Below, in pieces: positions 1 to 6,243 of a stretch of DNA of 7,711 bases (the first letter of the stretch is position 1; the number at the start of each line of letters is the position of its first letter). This DNA comes from Endomicrobium sp. (lineage in GTDB: Bacteria; Elusimicrobiota; Endomicrobiia; Endomicrobiales; Endomicrobiaceae): contig JAISKX010000250.1 of NCBI GenBank assembly GCA_031260765.1, forward strand, positions 1 to 7,711. The letters are read 5' to 3'. Below the pieces are notes generated by a model that saw nothing but the letters and a program-made list of their open reading frames with translations, was not told the DNA's origin and searched no databases. The position numbers and the translations under genes are program-made.

Positions 1-913
1 CATGCTGTTTGAAACCGTCGGCAAAAAGATGCCCGCCGTCGCCTGAGGCTACAAAAAACAATTTATCCGTATCAGCAGGATATAAAGCCGCCGTAATTGA
101 TTCTATGCCGGGATTGCATATAGGGCTGGGAGGAAGACCTGCATAGATATAGGTATTATAAGGAGAATCAAACTTTATATCCTCATAGGTAAGATGCGGT
201 TTTACTATGCCCATAGCGTATAAAACTGTGGCGCAAGATTCTAATTTAATGCCTTTCTTTAATCTATTATGAAAAACCGACGATATAACAGCTCTCTCCT
301 CGGGTTTTACAGCTTCTTTTTCTATTATAGAAGCAAGAATTATTATATCGCGCATAGAAAAACCGATTTCTTGCGCTCTATCCTGCATTCCTTGAGTTAT
401 GGCTTTTTTGAATTCATTGTTCAGTTTGTTTATTATATCTTCCTCTTTAAATGAAGCGTCTAAAAAATATGTCTCGGGCAATAAATAGCCTTCTAATTTG
501 CGCTCATTGACGATATTGATAAATTTCTCTTTATCTATAGCCAATTTTGAAGCGGCAATTTCTGCTATTTGTTTTGTGGTGAGCCCTTCCGGTATAGTCA
601 TTCTTATAGGGATAATTTTAGGATTTTTAAGCTCAGATAAAATGCCGATTGTCATATCTCTTTGGCTAAACTCATAAGACCCAGCTTTGATTTTAGAGCT
701 TGAACCTGTAATGCGCGTCCAAATCATAAACAGATTTCTTGAATAGATGATATTGTTGTTTTTAAGCAAAGCCGCCGCTTTTGACGCGCTGTCTCCTCTT
801 TGAATGATAATAGTTACGGGCTTGTTTGACAAAGAGAAATACCAGACCCCTAAGGCGATAAGAATCAATAAGAAAAACACTCCTAAAATCTTTACTTTTG
901 TTTTGAAAGCCAT
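1..913 (-). CDS. mltG: Endolytic murein transglycosylase MltG, C-terminus cut by window edge
   Basis: MltG (YceG family) is an inner-membrane lytic transglycosylase that cuts nascent peptidoglycan strands and so sets glycan length. Translating the minus strand from the ATG at 913-911 gives 304 residues without a stop, running off the left edge. Residues about 8-27 form one membrane anchor. A LysM-like N-terminal part follows (about 31-105). The catalytic domain holds ASIIEKEA (194-201), where the first Glu, E198, matches the catalytic Glu of the family, then NRLKKGIKLES, YNTYIYAGLPPSPICNPG (252-269) and FFVASGDGGHLF (286-297). Compared with the usual 330-340 residues, only the extreme C-terminus is missing. 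The start has an AAGGAG 11 bases upstream and overlaps the end of the yacP-like gene by 22 bases, suggesting coupled translation. ruvX and mltG are also close neighbours in Bacillus. Family assignment is firm. Confidence 0.95.
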   Translation of the reverse strand, partial: MAFKTKVKILGVFFLLILIALGVWYFSLSNKPVTIIIQRGDSASKAAALLKNNNIIYSRNLFMIWTRITGSSSKIKAGSYEFSQRDMTIGILSELKNPKIIPIRMTIPEGLTTKQIAEIAASKLAIDKEKFINIVNERKLEGYLLPETYFLDASFKEEDIINKLNNEFKKAITQGMQDRAQEIGFSMRDIIILASIIEKEAVKPEERAVISSVFHNRLKKGIKLESCATVLYAMGIVKPHLTYEDIKFDSPYNTYIYAGLPPSPICNPGIESITAALYPADTDKLFFVASGDGGHLFADGFKQH

Positions 914-1380
914 AAATTTTCAAACTCCTTGTTTATTTTATTTGTTAATTTTTTTGAAGCGTCAGACGCCTCAATTGCTATTGCTCTTGTTTTATGTTTT
1001 GTTATGAAATCTTCAGACTTTATATGCTTTGCTCCGCTGGGAGCCGTCCTATGCCATATTCCTTTATCGCTTGTTATTATTGTGATTTCATAGGGTTTTT
1101 GAGATTCGTCAACTATCTGAACTATTATATCGTCCGCTATGGTTTTTCCATCGCTAAAAATTATTTCTATGCCGCCGCGGCTTTCTTGACTGTATCCCGC
1201 CGACTCATAAGGATTTTTTGTTTTGCAATCAAAAACAATTGTGATTTGGTTTTTGGAGCCGCCGATAAAACTTTCATTTAAAATAAAATCAAAAAGTTTA
1301 TTGCGTCTGCCTTCAAGAGTTTTATCTGTAAATATATCGCTTGCATTGATTACATTATATCCATCAACTATATAGCGCAT
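892..1380 (-). CDS. yacP: YacP-type NYN/PIN-like domain endoribonuclease
   Basis: This 162-residue protein consists almost wholly of a YacP (DUF901) NYN domain, a PIN-like RNase fold. The N-terminal YIVDGYNVI (3-11) carries the first acidic residue, D6. Further acidic positions typical of the fold are VFD (D51), ADD (D83, D84) and TSD (D105). The strand-rich middle GIEIIFSDGKTIADD is characteristic. The Bacillus homologue (YacP/Rae1, about 170 residues) is a ribosome-associated endonuclease that cuts mRNA; whether this protein does the same is inference. The ATG at 1380 lies inside the 3' end of ruvX (13-base overlap) with a GGAGA just upstream, and its own 3' end overlaps mltG by 22 bases, so the three genes look coupled. 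The acidic active-site set appears complete, in contrast to the PIN protein at 5140-6198. Confidence 0.88.
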   Translation of the reverse strand: MRYIVDGYNVINASDIFTDKTLEGRRNKLFDFILNESFIGGSKNQITIVFDCKTKNPYESAGYSQESRGGIEIIFSDGKTIADDIIVQIVDESQKPYEITIITSDKGIWHRTAPSGAKHIKSEDFITKHKTRAIAIEASDASKKLTNKINKEFENLWLSKQK

Positions 1381-1787
1381 TTTCTCTCCATATATCTTTG
1401 TAAAATCAAAGCCGCTGCTATTTTATCTTTGCCGCCTTTATCTTTTATATTTAATTTTTTGCTTTTAACCTTTAAAAATTCCTGCGCTTCAACTGTGGAT
1501 AAACTTTCATTTATTGTTTCAATCGGCAAATTGGAAAGTTTTTTTAATTCGTCTATAAACAATTTGACTGTCTTTACCATAGAGCCTTCGCTGCCGCTCA
1601 TATTTACTGGAAGACCAACTACAATTTCTGAAACTTCATTATTCTCTGCTATTTCAATTATCTTTTTTGCATTTATATTTGGGTTTTCGCTGTCTATTGT
1701 ATCAAAAGGACTTGCTGTAATTTGAAGCATATCGCTAAGCGCTATGCCGATTCTTTTTAAACCATAATCTATGGACATTATACGCAC
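1368..1787 (-). CDS. ruvX: YqgF/RuvX family pre-16S rRNA nuclease (putative Holliday junction resolvase)
   Basis: This 139-residue protein has an RNase H-like fold of the YqgF family, implicated in 16S rRNA 5'-end maturation and also named as a possible Holliday-junction resolvase. Visible motifs are the opening MRIMSIDYGLKRIGIALSD (D7 is the first catalytic Asp), VVGLPVNMSGSEG (56-68), the Glu strand INESLSTVEAQ (92-102, E94) and KDKIAAALILQRYM (120-133, D121). The usual DER triad around the catalytic Glu reads NES here; the Glu is kept. Length is normal. The start is GTG at 1787-1785, chosen because GAGGAAA sits 4 bases upstream and because the family begins MRI(L)xxDYG; an ATG three codons in is less well placed. 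A strong hairpin (1802-1832) lies immediately upstream, leaving no space for a promoter between it and this gene. Confidence 0.92.
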   Translation of the reverse strand: MRIMSIDYGLKRIGIALSDMLQITASPFDTIDSENPNINAKKIIEIAENNEVSEIVVGLPVNMSGSEGSMVKTVKLFIDELKKLSNLPIETINESLSTVEAQEFLKVKSKKLNIKDKGGKDKIAAALILQRYMERKCAI

Positions 1788-1801
1788 AATATTTCCTCAA
1801 A

Positions 1802-1832
1802 ATAAACCCGCCGAAAATATCGGCGGGTTTAT
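1802..1832 (-). terminator. Rho-independent terminator after the cupin gene
   Basis: A perfect 13-bp stem pairs 1802-1814 with 1820-1832 around a 5-base loop; its GC-rich core is CCCGCCGA/TCGGCGGG. Read on the minus strand, the 3' arm runs into TTTATTTT, a good U-tract. It starts 9 bases after the cupin stop codon. On the plus strand the T-run is interrupted, so minus-strand action is favoured. The ruvX ribosome binding site follows within 4 bases. Confidence 0.72.
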
Positions 1833-1841
1833 GCATCAATT

Positions 1842-2294
1842 TTATTTTCCGCTGTTTTTGCCGATAATGTCTAAAAACACTAATGGCTCCTTGCCTGTAT
1901 TAGCCAAACCGTGAGACTGTCCCGGTCTTGCAATAGTCACATCGCCTTTTTTTACTTTGAATGTTTTGCCTTTGGTATCGGTAAATGTCCCCTCGCCTGA
2001 AAGGATAATGTAAGTGTCTTCATTATCCACATGCTTATGCGAGCCGACAGATTCGCCCGGCTGCAAAGTCATCCATCCGATTTCTTTAAGAACATAATCA
2101 ATATCCGCATCATTTCTCGTATAAGCAAATTTCCCCGCCAATGTTCCTTTCCCGCCGGCTACATCCTGCCTGTCCCAAACAATCACATCTTTCTCAAAAT
2201 AAACCTGCTGGTCTTTCTTCACTTTTACCGCCGCTTGCGCAGATACTGCAAACAACAATGACAATCCTAAAACTGCTGAAACAATTTTCTTCAT
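1842..2294 (-). CDS. Exported small cupin-domain protein
   Basis: This is a 150-residue single-domain cupin with a Sec signal peptide. Residues 1-21 have a Lys-Lys start, a hydrophobic core (about 4-18) and an AQA|A cleavage site, so the mature protein of about 129 residues should be periplasmic or secreted. Cupin motif 1 is visible from G80 to G100 with metal ligands H86, H88 and E92; motif 2 (G117 to N132) contains PGQSHGLAN with H128. The full 3-His/1-Glu set supports a metal-binding beta-barrel. Substrate and reaction cannot be read from the sequence; sugar or small-molecule binding, an isomerase, or a dioxygenase-like role are all possible. The ATG has a strong AGGAGGT 5 bases upstream. 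Palindromes flank it on both sides (1802-1832 and 2320-2342), setting it apart from its housekeeping neighbours; it is the only gene here with a cleavable signal peptide. Confidence 0.85.
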   Translation of the reverse strand: MKKIVSAVLGLSLLFAVSAQAAVKVKKDQQVYFEKDVIVWDRQDVAGGKGTLAGKFAYTRNDADIDYVLKEIGWMTLQPGESVGSHKHVDNEDTYIILSGEGTFTDTKGKTFKVKKGDVTIARPGQSHGLANTGKEPLVFLDIIGKNSGK

Positions 2295-2299
2295 TTGCG

Positions 2300-2306
2300 A
2301 CCTCCT
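2300..2306 (-). promoter_or_regulatory. Strong ribosome binding site of the cupin gene
   Basis: On the minus strand this reads AGGAGGT, 5 bases before the ATG. It is the closest match to the anti-Shine-Dalgarno consensus in the window, suggesting high translation of the exported cupin. Confidence 0.75.
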
Positions 2307-2319
2307 GTTTTTTATTTAC

Positions 2320-2342
2320 AAAAGCGTGATTTCCACGCTTTT
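2320..2342 (-). terminator. Hairpin overlapping the cysS stop codon, probable weak terminator
   Basis: A perfect 9-bp inverted repeat AAAAGCGTG/CACGCTTTT (2320-2328 and 2334-2342) surrounds a 5-base loop. On the minus strand its 5' arm overlaps the last base of the cysS TGA codon, and the 3' arm ends in TTTT then GTAAAT, a short U-tract. A rho-independent terminator for cysS is the simplest reading. The cupin ATG is only 25 bases further on, so an operator or an intercistronic processing hairpin is also possible. Confidence 0.5.
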
Positions 2343-3736
2343 CAAATTTTCTTTGTTAAAACTGAACTGCCGTCTGGATTATCCGTAATTTTATAACCTA
2401 TGGCATCTATTTCTTTTCTGAGTTTATCTGCTCGCCCCCAATCTTTTGCTTTTCTGGCGGCATTTCTTTCTTTTAATAGCATTTTAATATCATTGTCTTC
2501 TGGTAATTTAGGTAAAGATATTCCTAAAGAATCCATCATTTCTTCAAAAAGAGTTTTCATTTCTGAGAATAGTTCAAATAGCCCTTGCCCCCCAAATGCA
2601 AATTCTGTTAACAAAAATCCTTTTAATTCATGTAATAAAGCAATGGCTTTTTCAGAACTAAAATCATCATCTAATACACTCATAAAGTTTTCATACATTT
2701 TTATTAATCTACTATCTTTAATTTCAGAACTACTATTGGTTCGCGATAGGAGTTTTAAATAAGCGTCGTCAAGACCTTGCAAAGCATTCTTTGCGCCGTC
2801 AAGCGATGCGTCGGAAAAATCAAGAGGGCTTTTATAATGTTGAGTCAAAAGATAATAGCGGACGACTCTTGCGTCGTATTTTTGCAAAATATCTTTGAGA
2901 GTAAAAAAATTGCCTAAGGATTTAGACATTTTTTCTTTATTTACTGTGACAAAACCATTGTGCAGCCAATATTTAACAAATTGTTTGCCTGACTTCGCCT
3001 CGCTTTGAGCAATTTCATTTTCATGATGAGGAAAAACCAAATCAAGACCGCCGCCGTGTATATCTATAGTATCGCCCAAAATAGAAGAAGACATCACTGA
3101 ACATTCTATATGCCAGCCCGGACGCCCTTTGCCCCAAGGGCTGTCCCAAGAAACGGAATCAGGCTCGCCGTCTTTTGTCCTTTTCCACAGAGCAAAATCA
3201 ACGGGAGAGGCTTTATCGTCATTTATATCAACGCGTGCGCCGGATTTTAAATCTTCAGTTTTTCTCTTTGACAATTTGCCGTATTCTTTGAATTTGTCCA
3301 CGCTAAAATATACATCGCCGTTTTTTTGATAAGCAAAACCATTGTCATAGAGAACTTTTATAAAATTGATGATTTCCGTCATAGTCTCTGTAACTCTTGG
3401 ATATTTGTCAGCTTTTAAAATATTTAGTTTATCAGTTTGTTCAAAATAGTCGTTTATATAAATATCGGCAAGAGCGGCGGGAGATATATTTTTTTCTTGC
3501 GCTCTCTTGATGATTTTATCGTCAATGTCTGTGAAATTTTGAATATGTCTAACTTCAAAACCGCGCTTTATTAGATGTCTCTTTATAATGTCAAAAGCCA
3601 CATAAGCCCGCGCATGCCCAAGATGGACAAAATCATAAGGCGTAATTCCGCACACATACATTGAAACAAAATTTTCTTTTTGCGGTTTAAACTCTTCTTT
3701 TTTGTCTGTGAGAGAATTATAAACTTTAATTGTCAT
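2342..3736 (-). CDS. cysS: Cysteinyl-tRNA synthetase
   Basis: CysS charges tRNA-Cys with cysteine using ATP; it is a class Ia synthetase of the cytosol. The 464-residue length fits the family (461 in E. coli). The HIGH signature appears as HLGH (38-41) within YDFVHLGHARAY, and KMSKS is exact at 269-273. The catalytic zinc ligands are all present with family spacing: C29 (in YVCGITPYD), C212 (WHIECS), H237 and E241 (FPHHENE). The C-terminal part holds the DALR helical region and ends with the usual basic RADKLRKEIDAIGY segment (about 433-446). The ATG at 3736 has AAGGAG 5 bases upstream. It is preceded by a 250-bp gap with an inverted-repeat element and followed by a hairpin at its stop codon, so it may be transcribed alone or together with the cupin. 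Function is certain. Confidence 0.98.
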   Translation of the reverse strand: MTIKVYNSLTDKKEEFKPQKENFVSMYVCGITPYDFVHLGHARAYVAFDIIKRHLIKRGFEVRHIQNFTDIDDKIIKRAQEKNISPAALADIYINDYFEQTDKLNILKADKYPRVTETMTEIINFIKVLYDNGFAYQKNGDVYFSVDKFKEYGKLSKRKTEDLKSGARVDINDDKASPVDFALWKRTKDGEPDSVSWDSPWGKGRPGWHIECSVMSSSILGDTIDIHGGGLDLVFPHHENEIAQSEAKSGKQFVKYWLHNGFVTVNKEKMSKSLGNFFTLKDILQKYDARVVRYYLLTQHYKSPLDFSDASLDGAKNALQGLDDAYLKLLSRTNSSSEIKDSRLIKMYENFMSVLDDDFSSEKAIALLHELKGFLLTEFAFGGQGLFELFSEMKTLFEEMMDSLGISLPKLPEDNDIKMLLKERNAARKAKDWGRADKLRKEIDAIGYKITDNPDGSSVLTKKI

Positions 3737-3780
3737 AACATCTCCTTTTTATAATAGAAAAACATAGTCAATTTAGTTGC

Positions 3781-3967
3781 AGTTGCATTGTCATTGTGCG
3801 CTAACGGGGTCTGTCATTCTGCGCGAAGTCGCAGAATCTATTATATGCAGTCCTTCAAGCCTTTGCTGTTAATAGTAAAGACGAAGTTGAAAAAAGATTT
3901 ATTGTATAGATTCTGCGACTTCGCGCAGAATGACAAGCTTTTCGCGCAGAATGACAATTATGCGACT
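3781..3967. repeat. Nested inverted-repeat (REP/MITE-like) element between ispF and cysS
   Basis: Inner arms 3812-3841 and 3906-3935 are perfect 30-base inverted copies, separated by 64 bases. Each arm is itself a palindrome: ATTCTGCG (3816-3823) pairs with CGCAGAAT (3830-3837) around CGAAGT. Outer, imperfect arms lie at 3781-3801 and 3944-3967; TTGTCATTGTGCGC (3788-3801) matches the reverse complement of 3944-3957 with one mismatch. A 17-base direct repeat, TTCGCGCAGAATGACAA, occurs at 3920-3936 and 3941-3957. In all there are four copies of a TGTCATTnTGCGC core. The core resembles the widespread TCATTCTGnGCGnAG palindromic repeats that give spurious ORFs reading CHSERSEES in many genomes; here the false reading frame gives CHSARSRRI. 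No transposase is present, so mobility would have to come from elsewhere. The rest of the 250-bp gap shows nothing else convincing. Confidence 0.85.
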
Positions 3968-3971
3968 ACAA

Positions 3972-4006
3972 AAAGAGGAATGTGCCTTATTTTCTCTTTC
4001 CTCTTT
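3972..4006 (-). terminator. Possible weak terminator hairpin at the ispF stop codon
   Basis: On the minus strand AAAGAGGAA (4006-3998) can pair with TTCCTCTTT (3980-3972) over a 17-base loop containing the ispF stop codon; the 3' arm continues as TTG with five consecutive T in total. The stem is AU-rich and the loop long, and it arises partly from a simple GAGGAAA tandem, so this is a weak call. The repeat element just downstream could equally end or process the transcript. Confidence 0.25.
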
Positions 4007-4487
4007 CCTCTATTCTCTTTTCTTTTAGAGAAACTGCGGACATTGCCGCTATTCCTTCGCCTCTGCCTATAAAGCCCATTTTTTCATTTGTGGTGGCTTT
4101 TATTGCAATTCTTTCTTTACTTAAACTTATAGTTTTTGATATTTTCTCTTTCATCTCGTCTATATAAGGCGCGATTTTGGGAATTTGCGCTATGATAGTC
4201 ATATCGGCATTATTGATTTTGAATTTTCTTTTCTTTAACTCTTTAAACACAAACTCCAAAAGAACAAGGCTTGATATGCCTTTATATTTAGAATCTGTAT
4301 TTGGGAAAAAATGCCCTATATCGTTTAAGCCCGCCGCGCCGAGCATAGCATCCATTAAACTATGAAGTAAAACATCTGCATCGCTATGTCCATCCAAACC
4401 TTTTGGCGATTTGATTTTAACGCCGCCCAGAAATAAAGCGCGCCCTTTTTTAAATCTATGAACATCATATCCAAAACCTATAAACAT
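3987..4487 (-). CDS. ispF: 2-C-methyl-D-erythritol 2,4-cyclodiphosphate synthase
   Basis: IspF closes CDP-ME 2-phosphate into the cyclic diphosphate MEcPP with release of CMP, the fifth step of the MEP isoprenoid pathway, acting as a cytosolic trimer. The 166-residue sequence begins [11 protein letters not shown], giving zinc ligands D8 and H10, with H42 as the third. The core [20 protein letters not shown] (30-49) and [13 protein letters not shown] (53-65) are typical, as is the C-terminal [18 protein letters not shown] (131-148). The tail [12 protein letters not shown] is a slightly long, charged extension encoded by a purine-rich GAGGAAA tandem. The ATG at 4487 overlaps the ispD end by 10 bases and has AAGGA 8 bases upstream, so it is coupled to ispD, the enzyme two steps earlier in the pathway (IspE acts between them). 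No ispE is in the window. Confidence 0.97.
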   Translation of the reverse strand: MFIGFGYDVHRFKKGRALFLGGVKIKSPKGLDGHSDADVLLHSLMDAMLGAAGLNDIGHFFPNTDSKYKGISSLVLLEFVFKELKKRKFKINNADMTIIAQIPKIAPYIDEMKEKISKTISLSKERIAIKATTNEKMGFIGRGEGIAAMSAVSLKEKRIEERGKRK

Positions 4488-5143
4488 TTTAAAAGTCCTT
4501 GAGCTAAATTGAAATCAGCCTTTGTAGTGATTTTGAAATTTGGAAAATTGGACTCTACAATGGACGGCTTTATTTTTAATCTCTCAATCAATTGAGAATC
4601 GTCTGTCGTCGCATTAGGTATTGTTTTAGAATAAGCTTTGAGCAATAAATTTTTCTCAAAAATCTGCGGAGTTTGTGCATTCCATAAAACTTTTCTATCA
4701 AGAGTTTTTATAATCCGCCCGTTTTTGACTGCTTTAATGGTGTCTTTTGTCTTTTCAACCGCTATAGCCGCCCTTGATAGTTTAGCCTGACTTAAAACTC
4801 TTTCTATATCGCTCTTATTTATAAGCGGTCTTGCGGCGTCGTGAACGGCTACAAAATCTATTTTATCATCTATTAGTTTAAGAGCGTTTTTTATTGAATC
4901 AAATCTCTCTTTACCGCCGCAAACCCATTTTATTTTTGACATCTTTTTGTATTTCTTTGACAAAGAATCCAACATATCGCTTGGGACGCTGACGATAATT
5001 GTCTTAAAAACTTTTAAAGAACTAAAAGCCTCTACGCTCCACAAAAAAACAGGCTTGCCTGCAAGTTGTAAAAATTGTTTCGGCGTCTCAGAACCGAATC
5101 TCTTGCCGCCGCCGCCTGCGGCTATTATCGCAGCCGCTATCAT
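4478..5143 (-). CDS. ispD: 2-C-methyl-D-erythritol 4-phosphate cytidylyltransferase
   Basis: IspD joins MEP and CTP to form CDP-methylerythritol and pyrophosphate in the MEP pathway. The 221-residue sequence has the full family pattern: nucleotide-binding loop [10 protein letters not shown] (8-17) and PKQFL (21-25), giving R15 and K22; [13 protein letters not shown] (76-88); VHDAARP (100-106, D102); KTKDTIK (131-137); [15 protein letters not shown] (148-162, R150 corresponding to the MEP-binding Arg of E. coli); TTDDSQLIE (179-187); and [10 protein letters not shown] (202-211, with K204). The ATG overlaps the preceding TGA as ATGA at 5140-5143, the classic sign of coupled translation. AGGAA lies upstream within the 3' end of the PIN/TRAM gene. 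ispF follows with a 10-base overlap. Function is secure. Confidence 0.97.
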   Translation of the reverse strand: MIAAAIIAAGGGGKRFGSETPKQFLQLAGKPVFLWSVEAFSSLKVFKTIIVSVPSDMLDSLSKKYKKMSKIKWVCGGKERFDSIKNALKLIDDKIDFVAVHDAARPLINKSDIERVLSQAKLSRAAIAVEKTKDTIKAVKNGRIIKTLDRKVLWNAQTPQIFEKNLLLKAYSKTIPNATTDDSQLIERLKIKPSIVESNFPNFKITTKADFNLAQGLLKCL

Positions 5144-6198
5144 TGATTGTTCTCTTCCTTTTTATAATTGTTATTTCTGTGAAAATGGTCGCGGTTATTT
5201 TCAATTACTTTGCCGAAAATTGTTTTCCCTGCGGCATTTTTTACAACGGCTGTAATGATAAATCTCACCACTTTATTTATATAGCGTTTCCCTTCGGCTA
5301 CAATCACTTTTGTTCCATCATTCAAAAAGCCTACGGCTTGATTTTGATGAGAACCTTCGCTTACTAAAAATATACTGGCTACATCGCCCGGAACATAAAT
5401 AGGAGCAAGCGATTCTGACAATACTTTCAAATTTAAAACTTTCACTTTCTTTAACAGAGCAGTTTTACCTGTAACAAAACTGACTGTGGCAAGACGGAGA
5501 TTTAAACTGCTTGCAAGCTCAATGGTTTTTGAAGGTAAATCTTTAGCCGAAATCAAAGCTTTATCATAGGATTTCTCTACAACAAATCCATTCTCTTTAA
5601 GTTTTGAGACTGTTTCAAGCCCTCTTTTTGCCCTATACTTTTTCATTTGCTCTTCGGCATTTGCATTTTGTTTTAGCTCTGCAAAAACAAAATCTGGAAT
5701 TATTATTTTGATAGGAGGAAATTCTTGTTTGAGAAAATCCAAAATTCTCCCGTCTTCTAAGACGCTCATATCGGCTAATAATTCTTCATAGGTATTTTTA
5801 GCGCCGGCGCTTTTTAATACGGGCTGGGAGGGGGTTTTATTTTTATTGTGTTTTTCCACATATATATTTCTCGCCAATACTATTATGATGAGCAAAGCAA
5901 AAAGTATATGTAATAACAATATATGATTGATAGGCAATTTTCCCAATGGTAAAACCGATATATAAGTCTTAAATGCGATTGACTTAGATAAAATCCCCAG
6001 AAAATAGCCCGCTATAATGCCGAATGCCGCGCATAAAAAAACCGTCATTGTGATTTTTTCGCATAGATATTCAATAATTACAAAAACAATGCCTATACCG
6101 AACCCTATGAGAGCGGCTATACCGCTGTTCTCAACGAAAAAATATGCCGTGAGGGCGCCTATAAAAGCAATGATAATCCTAAATAATAACATAAACAT
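5140..6198 (-). CDS. yacL: YacL-type membrane PIN/TRAM domain protein with degenerate PIN site
   Basis: This 352-residue protein has the YacL layout: four N-terminal membrane helices (about 5-22, 27-45, 50-70, 92-110), a charged linker, a PIN domain (about 138-260) and a TRAM domain (about 265-333). The TRAM part is well kept, with QAVGFLNDGTKVIVAEG (287-303), and TAVVKNAAGKTIFGK (316-330) matches the family end TSVLQTAAGRMIFA. The PIN part keeps D143 (family LDTSVIIDGRI, here LADMSVLEDGRI), E174 (FVFAEL) and the RAKRGLE basic helix. However, the family DSK motif reads PSK (P222) and the TND motif reads TVS (238-240), so two of the metal-binding Asp residues are absent by my alignment. It may bind RNA without cutting it. 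The ATG at 6198 has AAGGAG 7 bases upstream, just after a hairpin. It leads into ispD by an ATGA overlap, as YacL precedes IspD in Bacillus. Confidence 0.85.
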   Translation of the reverse strand: MFMLLFRIIIAFIGALTAYFFVENSGIAALIGFGIGIVFVIIEYLCEKITMTVFLCAAFGIIAGYFLGILSKSIAFKTYISVLPLGKLPINHILLLHILFALLIIIVLARNIYVEKHNKNKTPSQPVLKSAGAKNTYEELLADMSVLEDGRILDFLKQEFPPIKIIIPDFVFAELKQNANAEEQMKKYRAKRGLETVSKLKENGFVVEKSYDKALISAKDLPSKTIELASSLNLRLATVSFVTGKTALLKKVKVLNLKVLSESLAPIYVPGDVASIFLVSEGSHQNQAVGFLNDGTKVIVAEGKRYINKVVRFIITAVVKNAAGKTIFGKVIENNRDHFHRNNNYKKEENNQ

Positions 6199-6215
6199 AA
6201 TATATCTCCTTTTTT

Positions 6216-6236
6216 AGACGCGCATATAGCGCGTCT
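6216..6236. repeat. Perfect palindrome between aroE and the PIN/TRAM gene
   Basis: AGACGCGC (6216-6223) pairs with GCGCGTCT (6229-6236) around ATATA, an 8-bp GC-rich stem. On the minus strand it is followed by AAAAAAGGAG rather than T residues, so it is not a standard terminator for aroE. The yacL ribosome binding site starts 5 bases later. With its flanking GTAG it resembles dispersed GTAGAGACGCG palindromes found in other genomes; that family link is inference. Confidence 0.6.
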
Positions 6237-6243
6237 CTACATT

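Noticed and set aside
2342..2760. cysS 3' part as a recombinant segment because of slightly different codon use
   Set aside because: The protein remains collinear with CysS to its normal end, and the difference is too small to judge by eye.
804..2762. Plus-strand open frames of 60-120 residues opposite mltG, yacP, ruvX, cupin and cysS
   Set aside because: Each lies wholly or mostly antisense to a gene with clear family motifs, has no convincing ribosome site, and has a composition typical of antisense reading.
3737..3800. TTGACT and TATTAT upstream of cysS as a promoter
   Set aside because: On the minus strand they are only 9 bases apart, too close for a sigma-70 promoter, and no good -35 lies 16-18 bases before TATTAT.
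3737..3986. T-box or other cysteine-responsive riboswitch before cysS
   Set aside because: I see no T-box consensus or specifier arrangement; the structure in this gap is explained by the nested inverted repeats.
3788..4072. 94-residue plus-strand open frame across the inverted-repeat element
   Set aside because: Its peptide (CHSARSRRI..., FAQNDK) is the translation of the palindromic repeat, and its 3' half lies antisense to ispF. It has the look of the well-known spurious CHSERSEES-type predictions.
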